Part shown: positions 55,270-64,000 of the stretch, piece after piece | Position numbering within the stretch: the first letter of the stretch is position 1 | Layout: every line of letters begins with the position of its first letter | Assembly: GCF_016802725.1 (NCBI RefSeq) | Contig: NC_052671.1 | Location: 25,483,728-25,547,727 of the forward strand | Origin: Solenopsis invicta | Taxonomy: Eukaryota; Arthropoda; Insecta; Hymenoptera; Formicidae | Length of the DNA stretch: 64,000 nucleotides | Reading direction: 5' to 3' | Notes under the pieces: model-generated | The model's database searches: none | The model's input: only the letters and a program-made list of their open reading frames with translations | What the model was told of the DNA's origin: nothing | Position numbers and translations under genes: made by a program

Positions 55270-55663
55270 TATATGATAAAAACGATGATGAAGCTATCGT
55301 ATACATTAAAGGGCATGAAAAACGAGAATGGTTGAAGAATATACTTGATGTCAATGTAAGAAATAATGTTATCATCGAGACCGTGGATGCTGATTACGAA
55401 GACATTGAATCTTTAAATAATTTGGATACTACGAATACTATACGATGTGCAAAACATATTAAGAATTGTGCTATGCAGAATGTATTTAAATTATACAATT
55501 ATTGGTTACAATGTCAAAAAGAGGCTTTAAAATAAAAAAATGTATAAACGTATTTATGGTTTATTTTTTTATCTTTCCCTGTAATATTATACATAAGTAA
55601 TTCGTAGACGTTAGACGTTTGATAATAGTATGGTTGAACCGTCAACCATACTATTATGGAAAA

Positions 55664-57453
55664 CTTTATTATTGAAAAACTTTATTTTTCTAGTATTTCA
55701 TTGATAATAGCGGAGTTCAGGGGGAACAGATTTAAAAACGCGTTCTTGGGAACAAGGTGAAAATTTGGATAGGTAGAGGGGAGGGAGACTGGAATCGTAG
55801 CTTCAAGTGGGAGCTTTGGAAGAACAGAACGAAGCTCTTCGAAAACAAATTCGTGAGGACCGAGGGCATACATGCCTTCGGGAAGAGGGGATGGAGCTGA
55901 TGTGACTAGTGACAGGATATGATGTGACTAGTGACTCCAACATCTGGTGAGGATCGAGAGTGAAGTAATGTCGAGGAGGGGGAGGTTCGTAAGGGATTTC
56001 TTCTAGTATTTCTATACTGGGAGTAGGGAAGGGAGGAGGAGAGCATAGACAAATCACTTCGTATAGGAATTCCACGCTAGCGGTGGAACTTGCTGGAGAA
56101 GCGGGACTACTCGAGATTGGGGAGTATGAGGGAGTGGGTAACGAGGAAAGAGGTGAATCAGGGGAAATTTTGTATGTGAGTGTCGAGGATATTGAGAGAG
56201 TGGGTGAAGGGGGTTGAAAATATTGCGGGGCTTGTTCGGGTTCCTGAGGGTTTCGCTTAGTAGTTCGAAAGAAGTCCTCGAAGTCCTCCCCCCCCGTAAG
56301 TGGTGTCAAAGAAGTATCGAACCCCAGCGAGTGGCTCTGGACGGGAACGCGAATTTCTCACTTGAGAATAATTAAGTTTTAAGTAATAAAAAAAGGAAAA
56401 GAAAATAATAAAAAAAAGGGGAAGTGAATGTTCAGAGACTCACTGTTCGGAAAATCCTTGAGCCAACTCTGTAGTGGAACTCGTGTAGTGGTCCGGAAAT
56501 TTCTAGGTCGGACCCGTAAAAGATCTGCTGACAGTAACTGATTGTGAGTGGATCCGCGACAGTCGTCTACGGTGGTGGACGGCGAGCACGGTTCCAGGTG
56601 TAAGATGATGTTCTCACTCGCGAGAGAATTAGTTGTGAAATTTTACCAAGTTTTTGAGTTCGGCACTTTACACTGGGAGAACTTGTTGCCACAAATGACT
56701 AAGTTTTAATGAGGTTCGACCGCACAGACTCGAGCATTCAAGATGCCAGGGACTATGCGACGAGTAGGATTGGGATGGTAATGATCGCTCCGCTGGAAAA
56801 TTCTCTGTTTTATACTATTGCTTCCTTTGTTCTAAGAGGGCCGTGTGCACCAATTTTGTTGTCTAAACGCCTACGCGCGGCCTAATCCTTTGCCTACGGG
56901 ACACGTGTCCGGCATCGAGTTACGCCGTCCATTCAACTGGTCTCGTCACTTCTTTCCCGGTAATTATTGTTATGAGAACGTGCGTGACCCGTCATCTAAT
57001 TACTAAGAATTGTGACAGATTTTGATTTAATGTTCTATGGGCGCTGAGTTTCCGGAAGCCGAAAGTGATGTATACTTGTGCCTTTCGGCTTCCTGATTTT
57101 AATGTTTACCGATGGAGTTTTATACGTTTCCAGGGTCGAGCAACGTGTTACCTCGAAGGGCTCTCATAAATTACTTTTTGTGTCAACGAGTTTATTCGTC
57201 CAGCTAATATGACGATTTCCGATGACGTTATTATTTGACACTTCTTTATAATTTATGGTGCTTTAATTTGCGACATATAATTTATGATATTTTGATTTTT
57301 GTGACATTTCTCACTCGCCTCAGTGGCGTATTTTACGTCTCACTGTATTCCCGGAAATCGAAGTGAGATTAAGTGGGTCATCGTTGCTCGGCCTCCGTCG
57401 TATAGTGTATTCGTCGTCAAAAGAAAAGAATCGTTACGTCGCTGGACGTAACA
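55664..57453 (-). mobile_element. Probable 5' part of a minus-strand LTR retroelement
   Basis: From 57453 (minus strand) tgttacgtccagcgacgtaa begins a ~760-base stretch ending near 56694 with ggcaaca, LTR-like in having TG..CA ends. A leader of about 350 bases and a Pro/Ser-rich frame (56309-55682) follow, as in LTR, leader, gag order. No pol is present and no second LTR is in the window. A hairpin in it (57054-57093, ggaagccgaaag and complement) may be in the R region. The assignment is tentative. Confidence 0.35.
55682..56309 (-). pseudogene. Pro/Ser-rich ORF, gag-like by position
   Basis: The minus-strand frame starts MTPLTGGEDFEDFFRTTKRN and is low-complexity Pro/Ser/Thr (PPSPTLSISSTL, PTPSYSPISSSPASP) to 55803. 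Overlapping in another frame, 55873-55682 (MYALGPHEFVFEELRSVLP ... IINEILEK) looks like its continuation after a shift near 55860-55900, at an imperfect gatgtgactagtgac repeat. No known domain; it may be the gag of the element above. Confidence 0.35.
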
Positions 57454-59214
57454 ATAGTATAAGAGCTAGTTTTGCGTGATATTAAGATAAAAATAAAAGA
57501 AGAAGATTTATATTTGTAAAAAAATATATATGAAAAAATGAAATGTAGAAAAGAATGTATACAAAAAATATATTTCGTATATTGTCACGTCTAGCTATTT
57601 GTGGCGTTCGATAACGCGTGAGCGCGTTTCGTCCGCCTACCACACGTGCTACCGGAAAGATTGCGATCGGGAGCGATGTGGGGGAGGTAAATGCGTAATC
57701 ACCTCAATTTGTACGTATGTATTTTAATCACTCTTCACCGGTACAAAGGTCGCACAGAAAAACTCGCTCGCTTTCCTTGTGAGCTCGGCCACGGCTTACA
57801 CGAATCTGCCCGTCTTGTCTCGCCTTCTCTTTCTATTCCGCGCGCAGTAATACACGGCTCGCGCCCATTCGCGACGGGCCAATGAGCCGAACGCGTCGTT
57901 GCTTGGCGACATATAAACACGTGCATAGGAAACGGATTCGCCTATGCAAGACCAATGTTACGAATTTTAACGAGACAACATTGTGTCGAACTGTTTACGC
58001 TACACTATTATTGTTATGGTCGTTGGATAGACAGAAGGAAAGAAGCCTTGTAGCCTGGAGGATAGGTCGGCCTCCGCTGGTCGGCGTCGTCGGTGATTGG
58101 GCCAGATTTTTCTCGGTGGTTCACTGAGATTAATATTTTATTCTCGATATTGAAATTAACAATGAAATCGATGCTTGATCCGGCTGAATATCGCGAGGAG
58201 CTTATAACAAAAATAAAGAAAGAGATACGTGTTTCTAAATTTGAAACTTATTGTATAAGAATTGAATAACTCGATTGAAAAGAAAAGTTAACACGCGTAT
58301 TAAAATGTTGTCGGATGATGACGACCGGATTTAATGAATTACGGACAAAAAATGAATGAATCCGAATAGAAGAAAGGTACGTATGCCGCTCTTGGGCATA
58401 AGGGCGCTGTATCACTCCGCCGTGCGCGCGATGTAAGACGTGCCGTGGCGCAGCTGACCGGCGTTCTGCGCACGGCTTATCGCACTCTAACGCTCGGAAA
58501 GTCTTCCTTCGTTCCTTAACGCAACTTATTAATTAATCGCAGGTTAAAATTTACGCAACTTAAAATTAACGCAATTTAGAATTAGCGCAAATAGCAATAT
58601 GTCTTACAATAGTAATTAACGCACGCAGGGGGAGTTGAAAGAGAAATGAACAGATATATGATTTAGGAGTCGCGACTGACAGGGTCGGGCGTATAACGAG
58701 CTGGATACAAAATGGTAACGGATTTCTAGAGAACAAGATTTAAAAGAATTGAATAATTGTCAGTACGAACAAAGGGTTGTGAAGTTAATTATAAAATGTA
58801 GGTGTAGATTTTCCCCAACGCTCTTATATCTAATTAAGAAGTAACACATGCACAAAAGAAAATGCGATCTAAGAACTTTTAAATCAACAAAAAAAAGGCT
58901 AGAAGTTATTTCTTAATTCTAATACACATTGTCGAGTAATATAATGCGTGTGAAGCCAAACGGCGAGCCATAGTTTCTCACGGACGTCCGATCGCCAGAG
59001 GCGTGCTTCTTAGAACTTTTATCGTGACTGTCGCGACTTGCAGTCGGCAGAGATTAACAGGAGTGACATCTTTTCTTTGTTACGTTTAACGTTTGAACAT
59101 TTGACGCTTAAAAGTATTCTACAAAGGTTTAGAAAGTTTTGATTTAGGTTAAACAAAGTCATCCGACAATGGTACTCGCTGCCTATGGTCTCAGGGGTTC
59201 GCCTGTGGTCTCAG
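57454..59214. other. Intergenic region with an LTR/promoter-like segment
   Basis: No gene is recognised. 57583-58161 begins tgtcacgtctagc, contains a TATA-like acatataaacacgtg (57908-57922) downstream of GC-rich sequence and ends attaaca; it could be a solo LTR, but no partner is in the window. Short frames here have no domains. A direct repeat, gcctatggtctcaggggtt, occurs twice at 59181-59220. Confidence 0.35.
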
Positions 59215-59459
59215 GGGTTGATAAAGCAAACTGAACAGAACGGTCCTGTACCATTTTTCAATATTCGCAATAGTTTCCCGAGATAAAAATTAATAAAATT
59301 GGCGAATAAACGCGTATCGACGAGTGGTCCCTGCGTGCGGTGGGTAGGGAAAGTACGCGCTCTTTCGCCGACTTCAGTAATTTTTATCTCGGTAATTATT
59401 GCGAATATTGAAAAATACTCCAGAACTTTTTTGCTCAATTTAATTTGCTCTATCAACCC
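59215..59459. mobile_element. Foldback MITE 3' of the P450 gene
   Basis: Ends gggttgataaagcaaa and the complement of gggttgatagagcaaa. The long inner inverted pair is tttttcaatattcgcaata/tattgcgaatattgaaaaa with ccgagataaaaatta next to it. About 245 bases, non-coding, 120 bases beyond the P450 stop codon. Confidence 0.8.
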
Positions 59460-59578
59460 ACGTGACTCATGGGAGAACTTCATCTGACACCCTATAACAA
59501 AAGCGATATTATTGAAACTAACTACATTCCCACCTCCCCCCCCCTTCGCTTTAATGAGGTACTCCACACTCAGAAAAA

Positions 59579-62881
<3,303 letters not shown>

Positions 62882-63650
62882 TTCTCCTGATGTGTGTAAT
62901 GCAATTCAACTAATAAGAAATAAATAAGAAATATAATTTCCATGTCAGTTTCATATAAGTAATAAATTATAGCGAAAGTAACAAAAAAAATTTTTGCCTA
63001 ATAATAAATGCTATCAATCACTCGATTTATTTCTGCAATGTATAATTTTTGAAATGATGACATTGAAATAAAATTTAATCTTTTACTACTTTTGTTAGAC
63101 TAAATACTCTAAAAGTATATACAAATGAAAAAATTGGAATAATTTGTAATATCTGCTCCAACTTTACGCGGATTCTGTACTTCTACTGTCTGCAATATTT
63201 TAATTCACTATTTTTAACACGTAAAAATATTTTTTTGATTTAATACTGTTTTCATATTGTACTAATTGCTGTTTATGATACCAGAAAAAAGTCAATTTTC
63301 AATTATTTTATCAGGGTACATAAATGTGTCATGAATAGAAGGCTACGAATATAAAATAACACAATATAGCAAAAAAGAAATTAAGACAAATAGATTCGGT
63401 TTTCTCGCACATATCGAACTTTTATACACTCTGTATGAAAAGACTATTTTCATTAAAGAATTTAAATGTAAGTGTGTGGTCAATTAAAGTGTATTCGTAG
63501 AAAACGATATGCCGGATATGTTTTATTTAATTGAATATAGAATAAGATTGCCAAAATTACACCCTTGAAAACAATGATTTACGCATGTAATGAAAAAGTA
63601 AACGTATTATACATCGTACTATCTGGATATGTTTCAATCTCGACAGGCAT
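62882..63650. other. 5' flank of the P450 gene
   Basis: AT-rich, non-coding. It must include the promoter of the P450, but no clear TATA box or known response element can be singled out. Confidence 0.5.
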
Positions 63651-63897
63651 GTGAGTAATACAAAAATTATGTTTAAAAAATTTAAAACTATATATCCACA
63701 TATATCGTTAACGCAGAATTAATGAATTTCGGAATTTTTATCGACGTGACGGCATTTATTGGGTCTAGTTCTGATTTCTGTCATTACATAGGAGAAACTA
63801 GATCCCATATTTATGTCAATAAAATTCCGAAATTAATTGATTCTGCGTTAACGATGTGTGTGGATATATTTTTAAACATAATATTCGTATTACTCAC
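63651..63897. mobile_element. Foldback MITE upstream of the P450
   Basis: Arms of about 118 bases starting gtgagtaatac and ending gtattactcac, with cgttaacgcagaatta and gggtctagtt inside each arm and a ~25-base loop near 63772. Non-coding; the frame at 63722-63910 is an artefact of the palindrome. It lies about 770 bases upstream of the start codon. Confidence 0.85.
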
Positions 63898-64000
63898 GTA
63901 TCAAAATTAAAACTCATATCCAGATAAAGCACTGTTCACATGTTCACATTCTAGTTACATTTGTGAATTCTTGTTTCAAACATACAAAATACAGTTTAGT

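Larger units (their letters stand above)
54072..55535 (+). pseudogene. TIR-encoded Polinton ORF, right copy, split by a mariner
   Basis: This copy has the N-terminus missing on the left: MVQSQKITCHGCANICGSAR, a likely zinc-binding Cys pair, then the segment shared with 42870-43310. It is interrupted at the TA 54352-54353 by a mariner and resumes at 55270 (DKNDDEAIVYIKGHEKREW ... NCAMQNVFKLYNYW), ending at 55535. A 1-base difference near 54188 also shifts the frame relative to the left copy. Function unknown. Confidence 0.65.
42748..55657. mobile_element. Polinton/Maverick transposon (12.9 kb), decayed
   Basis: Bounded by inverted repeats: left 42748-43339, right about 54146-55657 (the latter enlarged by a mariner at 54354-55269). 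It carries the core Polinton set: protein-primed family-B DNA polymerase, retroviral-type integrase, packaging ATPase, adenain-like protease, minor and major capsid proteins, plus lineage genes. Almost every gene has stops or frameshifts. No 6-base target duplication could be recognised (acgttt on the left, gaaaac on the right). Confidence 0.93.
54146..55657. repeat. Polinton right terminal inverted repeat (with mariner inside)
   Basis: Reverse complement of 42748-43339, from aaatttattgtaaaggaagt (about 54146) to the tip at 55657, plus the 916-base mariner and its duplicated TA. The tip carries the same 16-bp-stem hairpin (55622-55657). Confidence 0.88.

Noticed and set aside
42742..55663. 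6-base Polinton target duplication
   Set aside because: Outside the hairpin tips the flanks are acgttt and gaaaac; if the hairpin arms are excluded, the flanking hexamers are reverse complements instead of direct repeats. No acceptable duplication.

Overview
This is a gene-poor, repeat-dominated window from an insect nuclear genome. An ant or other hymenopteran is most likely. The basis is AT-rich intergenic DNA, short introns with GT..AG ends, irritans-type mariners, an insect-type Polinton and a CYP4-clan P450 whose oxygen-binding I-helix motif resembles ant CYP4AB enzymes; the ant assignment is inference. Only one gene looks like an intact host gene: a six-exon P450 on the minus strand at 59579-62881. 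Almost everything else is transposable-element DNA in several nested layers.

Layout. 1-2047: a 65-bp tandem repeat, AT-rich spacer and a duplicated exon-like segment. 2048-10872: a composite bounded by ~1.1-1.3 kb inverted arms that enclose a DIRS-type tyrosine-recombinase retrotransposon fragment, itself split by a minus-strand LINE; the left arm also carries a hAT-like MITE with an 8-bp target duplication. 12023-20470: a mariner end, then a minus-strand Ty3/Gypsy element with two 285-bp LTRs, whose integrase is interrupted by a complete 3.39-kb hAT transposon (TSD gcctaggt, five-exon transposase), then another mariner end. 20765-21730: a truncated mariner. 22413-25178: a 2.77-kb element with ~750-bp inverted arms and a degraded, poorly characterised arthropod TE protein. 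25186-26610: a rearranged copy of a repeat family that reappears at 38-42.5 kb. 27412-29903: TA-targeted MITEs and a foldback element containing a TTAA-targeted piggyBac-like MITE. 29957-33361: a nearly intact RTE retrotransposon with one internal stop. 33504-34426: an internally deleted mariner. 34437-37497: a 5'-truncated LINE.

37.8-42.5 kb holds fragments resembling chuvirus-type glycoprotein genes as captured by retroelements, a degraded Tudor-like reading frame and a ~3-kb palindrome. 42748-55657 is a Polinton/Maverick (virus-like self-synthesising transposon) with ~0.6-kb inverted ends, integrase, family-B DNA polymerase, FtsK/HerA-type packaging ATPase, adenain-like protease, PLA2-domain protein, penton-like minor capsid and double jelly-roll major capsid genes. 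Nearly all carry frameshifts, stops or deletions, so it is a fossil. A mariner sits in its right inverted repeat. 55664-57453 resembles the 5' part of a minus-strand LTR retroelement. The right end is the P450 with MITEs beside it and in an intron.

How the parts relate. The nesting gives a relative chronology: mariner before Gypsy, Gypsy before hAT, DIRS before LINE, Polinton before its TIR mariner. The Polinton genes would have formed one virion-assembly and replication module (ATPase, protease, two capsid proteins, polymerase, integrase), now non-functional. The P450 probably acts in oxidation of fatty acids, hydrocarbons or xenobiotics at the endoplasmic reticulum.
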